Of a DNA stretch of 64,000 bases, positions 36,275 through 44,758 are shown piece by piece (within the stretch, counting starts at the first letter, position 1; every line of letters starts with the position of its first letter). Source of the stretch: Aquisalimonas sp. (GTDB lineage Bacteria > Pseudomonadota > Gammaproteobacteria > Nitrococcales > Aquisalimonadaceae); NCBI GenBank assembly GCA_007126095.1, contig SLBZ01000079.1, positions 1-64,000 of the forward strand, written 5' to 3'. The position numbers and the translations under genes are program-made. The notes beneath the pieces were generated by a model. That model worked only from the letters and a program-made list of their open reading frames with translations, was not told the origin of the DNA and searched no databases.

Positions 36275-36574
36275 CTATCCGCCAGCCACTGGCGGCCAGA
36301 CCGCGAACGCATCGCCGTCACCGAGCACCGGCCGATCCCGTTCCACCGGTTTGATGTAGACGCCGTTGCGCAGCACCAGGTGCGCCATCTCCCGCGGAAC
36401 GCCCAGCTCCGCCAGCAGGGCGTTGGGTGTAATCCCCGCCGGGTACTCGACGGTCACCTCGTTGCATTCCGCCCCGTCGGGGAGGTAGACGTGCAGGCTT
36501 GCGAAGAGCTTAACCCGCAGCCGGATCATCTCCTGCCCCTGCGCGGGGGAACTGTCAGCACGGTCAGAGCACAT
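36275..36574 (-). CDS. MoaD/ThiS-family sulfur-carrier protein
   Basis: Ubiquitin-like sulfur carrier for molybdopterin synthesis, probably dedicated to the tungsten cofactor of the neighbouring enzyme. The beta-grasp core is MIRLRVKLFASLHVYLP and VLRNGVYIKPVERDRPVLGD, and it ends with the essential Gly-Gly (PPVAGG). Up to 99 residues from ATG 36574, which overlaps the 3' end of the oxidoreductase subunit gene by 11 bp. ATG 36529 gives the family's usual length (84), but its AGGAG touches the codon. Either start is possible. Confidence 0.85.
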   Translation of the reverse strand: MCSDRADSSPAQGQEMIRLRVKLFASLHVYLPDGAECNEVTVEYPAGITPNALLAELGVPREMAHLVLRNGVYIKPVERDRPVLGDGDAFAVWPPVAGG

Positions 36575-37832
36575 GGGCGTTGTAGCCGATGGGTCGCGTT
36601 GCGCCGAGGTACGCCTCCATGAGCCGGCTCGGATCCTTGCGCAGCCGCTCCTTCCAGACCCCGAGCCTGACCCGGGTCTGGATCAGGCCGCGCAGCACGC
36701 CCACGTGCTCGGTCAGGCCCAGTGCACTGGCACCCACCATACGGTCGTCCTCGAACTGGAGGTTCAGGTAACGGTAGCGATCCGGGTCGTGCACGGTGAT
36801 GCTGTCGCCGCCATCCTTACCCATCCACAACCCGAACGAGCTGGAAATGAGCCCGAGGGTGTCGAGGACGTTCATGTTGACACTGCCGTGGTAGGCCTGG
36901 TGCCTCCCCACCATGTTGCTCGCCGCGACCCGGGCATGGTCGGCGGCGGTCGGCTGAATGGCATGCACCGACTGCCCGCCGGTGGAGAAGTCCACCCCTT
37001 GGGCCACGTCGCCGGCGGCGTAGATGCCGTCGACGCTGGATTTGAGCTGCCGGTCCACCAGTATGCCGGCATCCATGTCCAGACCGGCACCCTGGAGGAA
37101 TTCCGCGTTGGGGGTCACGCCCACCGCGGCAATCACCACGTCGGCATCCAGTACCTGGCCGTTCTCCAGGCGCACCGCGGCGGCGTGGTTGCCACGGCCG
37201 TCATCGATGGACGCAACCTTCGCATCCACATGAACCCGAACGCCCCTGGACTCGCACCAGTCCCTGATGAGGCCGCCGGCGGTTTCATCCATCATGCGTG
37301 GCACCATGCGATTCCCCGCCTCCACAACCGTGAGCTCGGTGCGCCGCAGGGCCAGTGACTCCAGGATGATGCAGCCGATGAAACCCGCCCCGATCAGCAC
37401 CACCTTGGCGCCCGGTTGCGCTCCCCGCACAATGGCGCGGGCGTCCTCCAGCGTCCAGCAGTGATGGACCTCCGGCCGGTCGCCGCCGGGCACCGGCAAG
37501 TCCAACGGCCGGGAGCCGGTGGCAACCAGCAGGCGGTCGAACCCGAGGCTGCCGCCCTGGGCCAGGGCAACGCTGTGGCTACCCGAGTCCACGCCGGTGA
37601 CCTGGTCGTGCAGCACGCGAATCCGCTGCTCGTCGAAGTAGCCCGACTGCTTGCGCAGGTACGTGCCGGCTTCGTCGATGTTCTCGATCAGATAGTAGGG
37701 AATCGCCATACGGGAGTATGGCGGCTCCGGCTCGCCGCTGATCAGGGTGATCTCGGCCTCGGGGTCGTGCCCGCGCAGCTGCTCGGCGGCGACCACGCCG
37801 GCGGGGCCGGCGCCAACAATGACGTGTCTCAT
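36564..37832 (-). CDS. FAD/NAD(P)-binding oxidoreductase subunit (AorC-like)
   Basis: Pyridine-nucleotide disulfide-oxidoreductase fold, 422 residues. FAD-binding VIVGAGPAGVVAAEQLRG at the N terminus, NAD-binding KVVLIGAGFIGCIILESLAL near residue 145, and the second FAD motif SVDGIYAAGDVAQ near 270. In aor operons this subunit passes electrons between the tungsten enzyme's ferredoxin subunit and NAD(H). Starts 14 bp after the AOR gene stop. The CXXC redox motif of true disulfide reductases is absent, which fits a ferredoxin-NAD role. Confidence 0.87.
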   Translation of the reverse strand: MRHVIVGAGPAGVVAAEQLRGHDPEAEITLISGEPEPPYSRMAIPYYLIENIDEAGTYLRKQSGYFDEQRIRVLHDQVTGVDSGSHSVALAQGGSLGFDRLLVATGSRPLDLPVPGGDRPEVHHCWTLEDARAIVRGAQPGAKVVLIGAGFIGCIILESLALRRTELTVVEAGNRMVPRMMDETAGGLIRDWCESRGVRVHVDAKVASIDDGRGNHAAAVRLENGQVLDADVVIAAVGVTPNAEFLQGAGLDMDAGILVDRQLKSSVDGIYAAGDVAQGVDFSTGGQSVHAIQPTAADHARVAASNMVGRHQAYHGSVNMNVLDTLGLISSSFGLWMGKDGGDSITVHDPDRYRYLNLQFEDDRMVGASALGLTEHVGVLRGLIQTRVRLGVWKERLRKDPSRLMEAYLGATRPIGYNAHVL

Positions 37833-37845
37833 GGTGTGCCTCCGT

Positions 37846-39696
37846 CTACAGCCCGAGCCGCTGCCGCGTCTCGTCGGTGATCCGGCCGTCCTCGGTCCAG
37901 CCCCTGATGGCGTAGTAGCGGGGCATCATCGCCTCCACGTCGTTGACCATCCCCTGGGCGGGCCCCACGTTCGCGGCATCCTTGCGCAACCGCTTCGGCA
38001 GAGTGTCGTCCTTGCCGGTGAGCCCGGCCCTGAGGTTGAAGTCACGCTCCAGGTTCCAGATGCGCTCCCCAACCTGCAGCAGGTACTCCGAGCTCCATTC
38101 GCCCTCGCAGGCGGCGTCGATCTGCGGTGCGATGTCGTCCAGCGTCCACGCGAACGTGGTGAACACACACAGGCCACTGGAATCAACTGCCGCGGTGGCA
38201 TCCTGGAATGCCTTGACCAGCTCAGGTTTGCCTTCGGTAACCAGGGGATCGGTCTTCTCCGGAATGCCCAGCACCTCGGAGGACACCGTATAGCCACGCA
38301 GGTGGCAGGCGCCCCGGTTGGAGGTGGCGTACGCCAACCCCATGCCCTGGATGCCACGCGGGTCGTAGGCCGGGAACTCCTGCCCCTTGACGGTCATGGA
38401 GAGATCCGGGTGGCCATACTTCTCGCACAGGCGCTTTGAACCCAGCCCGAGCTCCTTGCCAAAGCCTTCGCCCCTGGCGGTGAGTTCGGCACAGGTGGTC
38501 AGGGCCTCCGCGGAGCCGAAGGTCAGCACCAGCCCGCCGGTGTCGTCCTTGGTGATGGCGCCCAGTTCATAGAGCTCCATGGCGGCTGCCACCGTTGCAC
38601 CGAAGGAGATAGGGTCGATGCCGTCCTCGTTGCACAGGAACATCCCGTAGGTCAGGGCGTCGATGTCGTCCACGCCGGTGTCCGAGCCCAGCGCCCACGC
38701 GGCCTCATACTCCAGCCCGCCGGAGGCGTGCCAGTACTCGGGCTTGTTCTTTACCGTGTAGTGCCCCTGGTCGATGGTCGAGATCCGTCCGCACGCAATG
38801 GTGCAGGCGAAACAGGCCGCGTTGGTGGTGAGGTTCGGCTTGCCATCGCTCTCGCGCGGCTCATGCATGGCCTCGCCGGATATCCTGTGGGCGCTCTCGA
38901 ACTGCACCTCGCGCATGTTGCGGGTGGGCATGGCGCCCATCTCGTTGATGACGTTCATCAGCACCTGCGTGCCGTACTGGGGCAGCCCGCCACCGGTGAC
39001 CGCGTTGTCGGCCAGCACCTTCTTGCCGGCCTCGGTCGCCTGCATGAAACGCATCGGATCCTTGATATTGCCGACCCCACGGCTGCCGCGCACGGCCACC
39101 GCTTTCAGGTGCTTGGAGGCCATGACGGTGCCGACGCCGGAGCGCCCGGCAGCCCGGTGCAGGTCATTGACGATGGCCGCATACAGATTGCCGGCCTCGG
39201 CCGCCCGGCCGACGCACGAGATGCGCATGTCCGGATCCTGGTGGCGGCGGTGCAGAATGCCGTCCGCCTCCCAGACGCTCTTGCCCCAGATCTCGTCGGC
39301 GGGCAGCAGCCTTGCGTCCTCGTTTTCGATATGCAGGTAGACCGGTTTCTCGGAGCGTCCTTCGAAGATCACCATATCCCAGCCGGCCATTTTCAGCTCG
39401 GCGCCGATATAGCCGCCGGAGTTGGAGCAGGCGACCGCCCCGGTCAGCGGGCTCTTGGTGACCACCGAGTACCGGCCACCGGTCGAGGCCATGGTTCCGG
39501 TCAGCGGGCCGGTGACCATGATCAGTTTGTTCTCCGGCGACAGTGCGTCGACCGCGGGGTCGACCTCCTCCACCAGGTATTTGGTGGCCAGTCCGCGCTG
39601 CCCCAGGTAGTCCCGCGCCCACTGCTTGTTCAGGGGCTCACTCTTGATGCTGCCATTGGTGAGATTCACCCGCAGCACGTTTCCCGTCCAGGCCAT
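37846..39696 (-). CDS. tungsten-containing aldehyde oxidoreductase, catalytic subunit (AorB-like)
   Basis: Oxidises aldehydes to carboxylic acids (or reduces acids in reverse) at a tungsto-bis-pterin centre. 616 residues, standard for the family. N-terminal domain MAWTGNVLRVNLTNGSIKSE with TGPLTGTMASTGGRYSVVTK (pterin binding), later NAACFACTIACGRIS (three Fe-S cysteines) and the fourth near SSGLCVFTTFAW. Sits between AorA-like and AorC-like genes, the architecture of the NAD-linked mesophilic subfamily known from Aromatoleum. The aldehyde substrate cannot be told from sequence. Confidence 0.92.
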   Translation of the reverse strand: MAWTGNVLRVNLTNGSIKSEPLNKQWARDYLGQRGLATKYLVEEVDPAVDALSPENKLIMVTGPLTGTMASTGGRYSVVTKSPLTGAVACSNSGGYIGAELKMAGWDMVIFEGRSEKPVYLHIENEDARLLPADEIWGKSVWEADGILHRRHQDPDMRISCVGRAAEAGNLYAAIVNDLHRAAGRSGVGTVMASKHLKAVAVRGSRGVGNIKDPMRFMQATEAGKKVLADNAVTGGGLPQYGTQVLMNVINEMGAMPTRNMREVQFESAHRISGEAMHEPRESDGKPNLTTNAACFACTIACGRISTIDQGHYTVKNKPEYWHASGGLEYEAAWALGSDTGVDDIDALTYGMFLCNEDGIDPISFGATVAAAMELYELGAITKDDTGGLVLTFGSAEALTTCAELTARGEGFGKELGLGSKRLCEKYGHPDLSMTVKGQEFPAYDPRGIQGMGLAYATSNRGACHLRGYTVSSEVLGIPEKTDPLVTEGKPELVKAFQDATAAVDSSGLCVFTTFAWTLDDIAPQIDAACEGEWSSEYLLQVGERIWNLERDFNLRAGLTGKDDTLPKRLRKDAANVGPAQGMVNDVEAMMPRYYAIRGWTEDGRITDETRQRLGL

Positions 39697-39711
39697 GACT
39701 TGATCCTCCGC

Positions 39712-40227
39712 TCAGCGCTCGAACACCTGCACTTCCTTCGGCTTCGGCGGGTTGAACCGCGCGGGAGCCGAAGGCGCCTGCTGTGCCCAGGCGCGCATGC
39801 GCTCGTAAGTGGTATCCGCCTCGTCGACATAGGTAATGGCGCCGGTGGGGCAGGCCTTGGCACACCAGGGGTCGCCGCCACAGAGGTCACACTTGATGAC
39901 CTTGCCGGAATCCGGCTCGTAGTTGACGGTGCCGAAGGGGCAGGCAATCGTGCACACCTTGCACCCCACGCAGACGTCCTCGAGCACGTTCTTGGAGCCC
40001 GTCGCCATATCGACGACGATGGCTTCCACAGGGCAGGCATGCATGCACCAGGCTTCCTCGCACTGGGTGCAGGTATAGGGAGCGAACTTGCCTTCCTCGT
40101 GGAAGCTGAAGACCTTGATTCGGGACTTGGCCGGGTTGAAGACGCCCTCGTTCTCGTAGGAACAGGCCATTTCGCACTGCAGGCACCCGGTACATTTCTC
40201 GGGTTCCAGTTTAAGAGCCATTGCCAT
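39712..40227 (-). CDS. polyferredoxin electron-transfer subunit (AorA-like)
   Basis: 171-residue iron-sulfur protein with four 4Fe-4S binding regions of the DMSO-reductase-type: CTGCLQCEMACS, CTQCEEAWCMHACP, CVGCKVCTIACP and CDLCGGDPWCAKACP. First gene of the aor operon; links the AOR catalytic subunit to the FAD subunit. Start ATG 40227 (MAMALKLEPEKCTGC); a promoter candidate is about 95-120 bp upstream. 15 bp separate it from the catalytic subunit gene. Confidence 0.92.
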   Translation of the reverse strand: MAMALKLEPEKCTGCLQCEMACSYENEGVFNPAKSRIKVFSFHEEGKFAPYTCTQCEEAWCMHACPVEAIVVDMATGSKNVLEDVCVGCKVCTIACPFGTVNYEPDSGKVIKCDLCGGDPWCAKACPTGAITYVDEADTTYERMRAWAQQAPSAPARFNPPKPKEVQVFER

Positions 40228-40321
40228 GGCTTTCTCCTCCGCTTCGGCACCGTTTGCGTTCTGAGCCTCGCAACCGCCAAAGCCTTGTCAGGCAGGACAT
40301 TCTGCGATGCCCTTCCAATTG

Positions 40322-40350
40322 AGAATAGGCGCCATTACTGAAGAAGTCAT
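40322..40350 (-). promoter_or_regulatory. candidate promoter of the aor operon
   Basis: On the minus strand ATGACT (40350-40345), 17-bp spacer, TATTCT (40327-40322): four of six matches to each sigma70 consensus hexamer. The implied leader is about 90 nt. Position fits the first gene of the operon. Low confidence. Confidence 0.35.
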
Positions 40351-40385
40351 GCGTTTTCTTTGCTGCAGTGCGAAGCCGTGGTCCG

Positions 40386-40418
40386 GCGCTGGTGGTGGAC
40401 CTGAAGGTCCACCCTACG
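40386..40418 (+). repeat. dispersed palindromic repeat, copy 1
   Basis: 33 bp with core GGTGGACCTGAAGGTCCACC (40394-40413), a 9-bp perfect stem, flanked by GCGCTGGT and CTACG. An identical 33-bp copy begins 55 bp later and an inverted copy lies further on. Resembles REP-type elements that gather in intergenic DNA. Confidence 0.8.
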
Positions 40419-40440
40419 GGGGCTGGCGGCGGACGGGCGT

Positions 40441-40473
40441 GCGCTGGTGGTGGACCTGAAGGTCCACCCTACG
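40441..40473 (+). repeat. dispersed palindromic repeat, copy 2
   Basis: Exact copy of the 33-bp unit at 40386-40418. The similarity also extends downstream through GGCTGGCGGCGG in both, with a 1-bp indel, so the two copies are an imperfect tandem duplication of about 46 bp plus spacer. Confidence 0.8.
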
Positions 40474-40501
40474 AGGCTGGCGGCGGGCCGGGGCAACGGG
40501 A

Positions 40502-40526
40502 CGTAGGGTGGACCTTCAGGTCCACC
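40502..40526 (-). repeat. dispersed palindromic repeat, inverted copy 3
   Basis: CGTAGGGTGGACC followed by TTCAGGTCCACC: the core and CTACG tail in the opposite direction, without the GCGCTGGT flank. With copy 2 it could fold into a longer stem. Lies 29 bp from the 3' end of the gamma-glutamylcyclotransferase-like gene. The rest of the 327-bp gap shows only the aor promoter candidate. Confidence 0.75.
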
Positions 40527-40554
40527 GGATCGGTGGCGCGCCGGGAGCCGGCCG

Positions 40555-40923
40555 TCAGGGCCGGGAGGAACGGAACCAGTCGCCTGAGGAGACCTGCGGC
40601 AGCCGCTGGCCACGGGGTCTGTAGAGGTAGATCCAGGCATCGCCCCAGGGTGTGGTCAGGGGCCGGCGCGTGTAGGTGCGGGGGTAGTCCTCGAGGGCGT
40701 CCAGCTCCCGGAACCGCGCGGGCGTCACGACGTAGACTTCGCCCCGGACCGCCGTCTGCCCACCGGGCACCACCCCGGGATACGGGCCGATGTCGAGCAT
40801 GGCGAACACCGGATCGGTGAGATGTTCGCCCAGCAAGCGCGCATCCTGCAACAACCGGTGATTGCTGCCTCCCCGGCGCAGGGTACCGTACACAAAGATC
40901 TGTTCTCCGAGCAGGCGGGACAC
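40555..40923 (-). CDS. gamma-glutamylcyclotransferase-like protein
   Basis: GGCT/AIG2-fold protein, 122 residues from GTG 40923. The family start is clear: IFVYGTLRRGGSNHRLL, followed by the conserved GEVYVVTPARFRELDALEDY with the catalytic-position Glu. Some members cleave gamma-glutamyl peptides; many have unknown substrates. GAGGAG 10 nt before the GTG lies inside the previous gene, whose stop is only 4 bp upstream, so it is the last gene of the chemosensory operon. A functional link is not evident. Confidence 0.8.
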   Translation of the reverse strand: MSRLLGEQIFVYGTLRRGGSNHRLLQDARLLGEHLTDPVFAMLDIGPYPGVVPGGQTAVRGEVYVVTPARFRELDALEDYPRTYTRRPLTTPWGDAWIYLYRPRGQRLPQVSSGDWFRSSRP

Positions 40924-40927
40924 GGGC

Positions 40928-43900
40928 CTAATGCTCCTCACTGAAGACCAGTACCCGGCCATTCTGCCAGCGTCCCTCGGCCAGTTGCGACACACGGAAA
41001 ACCAGGGTCCGTGGCCGGCCGTCGCCCCGCTTCACAGTGGTTTTCCAGGCATCCGACACTTCGCCGGGTGTGGTCACCACCGGCTCTGTCTCGCCCAGCA
41101 GGTCCAGCAACCGGTAGCCGACCAGCTCCGCGCCATCCCGGTTCAGCAGCGTCTTGGCCGCCGGATTCACGTAGTCGATGACACCATGCGCATCGGTCAC
41201 CACGATTCCCTCGGTGACACTGCGGGTAACCGTACTGAGGAACTCCAGTTGCTCGCGATGCTGCGCATCGACCGCGCGCATGGCGTCCAGCGCCTCGCTC
41301 TTGGACAGCACCGCGCCGGCATACTGGGCTAGCTGTACTCCGATCGCCTCATCGTCAGCGGTGAACTCGCCCCGGTAGCGGTCGGCACAGAACACCATGC
41401 CGATCACCCTTGCGTCATGATTGACGATGGGAACACCGAGACCACAGCGCGGAAAGCCCGCTTCGCCGTTTTCGTCCTCGAATTCTGCCTCGGTCAGCAG
41501 AACCGGCGCCTGGGACCGCCGCAGTTGCTCCCACAGCCAGTCGGGGGCAATCAGCTCCTGGCTGTCACTGAAACCGGCGTACTTCTCCGAAGCCGCGATC
41601 ACCGATGACAACCCCTGCCCCGCGGTGCTGTCCAGCACCGTCACCTGACACAGGTGCGACTCGAGCAGCTCACGCGACTCCCGGGCCAGTGTGTCCACGG
41701 CCCGTCGCCAGTTGCTGGTGGTGTTCAGCGCCAGAGAAATGCGGCCCAGCTCCCGCAGCCTCCGGGCGTAGATCTGCGCACGGGTAAGCGCTTCCTGCAG
41801 ATCGGTCTCGAACTCCACCCGTTGCGTCACATCGAGAATGAAGGCCAGCACACCGGTGGCCCGCCCCTCCGAGTCACGAGTCAGAGAGAGGGAGATCATC
41901 GCCGCGAACGCCTCACCGTCACTGTTCTCGAGCTGCAGCTGCAGCTCGTGCGCCCCCTTGAGAAGCACCGGCTCCATGAACTCACGGCGCAGGGACAACT
42001 GATCCGGCCCGGGGCGTAGCAGCCGCAGCGGGCTGCCCACCATGGCCTCTGCCTGATACCCGAACAGACGTTCGGCACCGCCATTCCAGAAGGTGATGTT
42101 GCCCGCCAGGTCCGAACCGATCACGGCCTCGTGGATCTGCTCGAGGATCTGGGCCTGGAAACGGAGCTGATCCCGGCTCTCCCGCGCCTCCGAAATGTCC
42201 CGCAGGTAGACGGCCACGCCGTCCTCGGTGGGATAGACGCGGACGTCCAGCCAGCGGTTCAGCGCCGGATCACGCACCTCCTCCACCAGCGGCTGGCCGG
42301 TCTCCATTACCTTGGTATACAGCGGATCGTAGATGGCGCGGTTCTCCGGGAACAGGTTCCACAACGGCTTCCCGATCACGTCTCGTCCCTTGATCCCAGC
42401 CATTTCGCAGATCACCCGGTTGACATAGGTCACCCGATAGCCGGCATCGAGTGTGAGAAAGCCATCAGCCAGACCATCCAGCGTGTGCTCGAGACGCAGG
42501 GCCGTAGCCTGCCGGCGGGCCTCCGTGCGTTCCCGCTCCACCATCACCAGTTGCAAGGCCTCGGCATTCCGGGCGGCGGTCACGGCGCGCTCCCGGGCCA
42601 GCAGGGCCAGACGCATGGCCACCAGGCCGATCAGCGCCAGCAGCACGCCGCTGAACAGCACCACATCGCCGACCCGTGACCGCTCCGCGGCGATCAGCGG
42701 CAGATCGGGCCAGGCGGTGGCTGTCCAGGTCGCACCGTACAGGGCGACCGTTCGCTCCGCCTGGACGAGACCACCCTCACCAGGCCCGACCTCCGGGCCG
42801 AACACGTGCGCGCCGTCGCGCTCGCGGACCTGAAAGACGAAACCGGGCTCGACACCGGCGCGGGCATGCCGGAACAACCCATCGAGCCGGCGCACACCAA
42901 TCAGGAATCCGCCGTCCCCTCCCTGATGCGGGGCCGGTGTAATCATGTAGACGAAGGCGCTGTCCCGGAGCCGCTGGAATACCGGCGAGAGACGTGTACG
43001 ACCAGTCTCGGCGGCGGCTTCCAATGGCAGGGCCGCGCGGCGGTCATGCTGAAACGCTTCGGGCGCCATGGCCTCCCGCCACAACCGGCCCTGCGACCAG
43101 CGCAGCACGCCCTCCGGTCCCAACAGACCGACGCCTTCCAGATCCGGAAAGTGGGTGAGGTAGGCCGCGGCGTCGCTTCGCCACTCCTCTTCGGTCAGGT
43201 CCGGCCGCTGTTCAAGGCGCCGCGCCATGCGCTCCATGGCCTCCACCCGCAGCCCCAGATCAGAGGCGACCACGACGTGGAAGCGGTCGAGAACGCCCTC
43301 GGTGCGCTCCACCCAGTGCCCGCGCTCCTCGTGCAGGATTACCTGCCAGAGCAACAACGTGCCCAGCAGCACACCACCGAACGCTGCAACGGGGAGCAGG
43401 AGACTGGCCCGTCCTTGCAACCGTGAGACGTCCCCGGGGTGCGGCGTTCCGGGCAGCAGGAATCCACCGGCCAGCCCCATCGCGAGCGCAGCCATCGGTA
43501 CATCGAGTAACCATAGCGCGACCGCCGCAATCAGGGCCGTGGCACCGGCGGCGCGCCAGGGAAAGGGCACGCGATCCGGGAGGCTGGCGACCAGCAGCAC
43601 GGCCGCAACCAGACCGCCAACGCTGCCGCCGGGCACGTCGGCGGGGACCACCCATCCGCCGGTCAAGGCCAGCAGCGACGCCGCGACCGCGATGGCGGCA
43701 AGCGACGCGGCGACCGTCGCGACACCGGCGAACAGGGTCATCCAGCCGGCGCCGGCCAATGCGAACGCCAGACCGGAGAAGACGGAAAGATCGCCGAGCA
43801 GTGATTCAACGCCGGTGAACCCGGCGGCGCCGGTGAGCACCAGACCGCCGGACGACAGCGTGGCGACGGCGCCGAGGCCGACGAGCGCCGCAGCCAGGAG

Positions 43901-43930
43901 TAGTCGGTAAGTGTCGAGCCACAGATTCAC
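40928..43930 (-). CDS. membrane CHASE-PAS-PAS-GAF-PAS sensor without output domain
   Basis: 1000-residue sensor. Start GTG 43930 has GGGAGGAGG 7 nt upstream, which overrides the long frame extending into the ParA gene. N-terminal 200 residues hold six to eight membrane helices (MASE-like). A periplasmic CHASE-like domain (about 210-420) is closed by another helix (VVLFSGVLLALIGLVAMRLA). Then PAS (about 470-580), PAS (about 590-710), GAF (about 730-870) and PAS (about 890-1000). No histidine kinase, GGDEF, EAL, HAMP-MCP or other output follows; it ends within the last PAS (NGRVLVFSEEH). It follows parA by 40 bp, inside the chemosensory operon, so it may signal by protein contact with the array. 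Confidence 0.85.
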   Translation of the reverse strand: MNLWLDTYRLLLAAALVGLGAVATLSSGGLVLTGAAGFTGVESLLGDLSVFSGLAFALAGAGWMTLFAGVATVAASLAAIAVAASLLALTGGWVVPADVPGGSVGGLVAAVLLVASLPDRVPFPWRAAGATALIAAVALWLLDVPMAALAMGLAGGFLLPGTPHPGDVSRLQGRASLLLPVAAFGGVLLGTLLLWQVILHEERGHWVERTEGVLDRFHVVVASDLGLRVEAMERMARRLEQRPDLTEEEWRSDAAAYLTHFPDLEGVGLLGPEGVLRWSQGRLWREAMAPEAFQHDRRAALPLEAAAETGRTRLSPVFQRLRDSAFVYMITPAPHQGGDGGFLIGVRRLDGLFRHARAGVEPGFVFQVRERDGAHVFGPEVGPGEGGLVQAERTVALYGATWTATAWPDLPLIAAERSRVGDVVLFSGVLLALIGLVAMRLALLARERAVTAARNAEALQLVMVERERTEARRQATALRLEHTLDGLADGFLTLDAGYRVTYVNRVICEMAGIKGRDVIGKPLWNLFPENRAIYDPLYTKVMETGQPLVEEVRDPALNRWLDVRVYPTEDGVAVYLRDISEARESRDQLRFQAQILEQIHEAVIGSDLAGNITFWNGGAERLFGYQAEAMVGSPLRLLRPGPDQLSLRREFMEPVLLKGAHELQLQLENSDGEAFAAMISLSLTRDSEGRATGVLAFILDVTQRVEFETDLQEALTRAQIYARRLRELGRISLALNTTSNWRRAVDTLARESRELLESHLCQVTVLDSTAGQGLSSVIAASEKYAGFSDSQELIAPDWLWEQLRRSQAPVLLTEAEFEDENGEAGFPRCGLGVPIVNHDARVIGMVFCADRYRGEFTADDEAIGVQLAQYAGAVLSKSEALDAMRAVDAQHREQLEFLSTVTRSVTEGIVVTDAHGVIDYVNPAAKTLLNRDGAELVGYRLLDLLGETEPVVTTPGEVSDAWKTTVKRGDGRPRTLVFRVSQLAEGRWQNGRVLVFSEEH

Positions 43931-43970
43931 CGAACGCCTCCTCCCTGCATGCGGTTGCGCTCCCTTGCCG

Positions 43971-44735
43971 TCAGGCAATTTCCCAGAGGGCTTCCAGCTC
44001 GTCGGCAAGCAGCCGGTAGTCCATGGCACCGCGGCTTGAGGGCGCATACTCAAGGATGGAACGCTCCGCTGCAAACGCCTCGGCAAGCCGGATGTCCGAG
44101 CGCACTCCCCGAAGCATGCGGAACGCGCCGAACTGATGGGCGAGGTCGTCCACCACCTGGCGGTGGAGGCGCACCCGCGGATCACGCATGACCGGCAGGA
44201 TGGCCAGGTACTGGAGCCGGGGATTGACGCGGCTGGCAATGCGGAAAAACAGCTGAACCAGCTGACGCACACCCTCGGCGGCAAGGGCGTGGGGCTGCAA
44301 CGGAACGACCACGCCGTGGGCGGCACCAAGGGCATTCTCCAGCAACGCACCGGCCGACGGCGGCGTATCGATGATGACCCGGTCCCAGGGCGTATCGGAC
44401 GCTGCGAGGAGTGCGGCGAGCCGTTCCGGCGGGGCATCGGGCTCACGCGGCGCACGGGTATCCGCCGGAATCACGTCCACGCCCTCGACACGCGACGGCA
44501 CCACCACGGCCGACAGCTGCTCCACCTCGCCGGCCAGAAGTTGCTGACTGCCCGGCTGGCCACGCGCCGGCCTCACGCCGAGACCGAGTGCCGCATGTCC
44601 CTGGCTGTCCAGGTCGATCACCAGGGTGCGCAGGCCCTGTCGCGCCCAGGCGGCGGCAAGATTCACCGCCGTCGTCGATTTCCCGGTCCCGCCCTTGCGG
44701 TTGGAAACGGCGACCACGAAGGGTTCAGTCGTCAT
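43971..44735 (-). CDS. ParA-family ATPase of the chemosensory cluster
   Basis: 254-residue ParA/MinD-type ATPase. Walker A VSNRKGGTGKSTTAVNLAAA (signature lysine present), Walker A' LVIDLDSQGHAALGLG and Walker B VIIDTPPSAGALLENAL. Genes of this type in chemotaxis operons (ParC, PpfA, PomZ-like) place chemosensory arrays or receptors at poles or along the nucleoid. Located after the STAS gene (23 bp) and before the CHASE-PAS-GAF sensor. No ParP-type CheW-fusion adaptor is present; the STAS or triple-CheW protein could take that part. That is inference. Confidence 0.9.
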   Translation of the reverse strand: MTTEPFVVAVSNRKGGTGKSTTAVNLAAAWARQGLRTLVIDLDSQGHAALGLGVRPARGQPGSQQLLAGEVEQLSAVVVPSRVEGVDVIPADTRAPREPDAPPERLAALLAASDTPWDRVIIDTPPSAGALLENALGAAHGVVVPLQPHALAAEGVRQLVQLFFRIASRVNPRLQYLAILPVMRDPRVRLHRQVVDDLAHQFGAFRMLRGVRSDIRLAEAFAAERSILEYAPSSRGAMDYRLLADELEALWEIA

Positions 44736-44758
44736 GGCTTACACCGATGGCGTCATGG

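Noticed and set aside
40386..40526. Short CRISPR array
   Set aside because: Only three units, one inverted, each an internal palindrome, unequal spacing and no cas genes. A REP-like element explains it better.
40928..44455. 1175-residue version of the CHASE-PAS sensor starting inside parA
   Set aside because: The first 175 residues are the out-of-frame shadow of parA; GTG 43930 has a near-perfect ribosome site.
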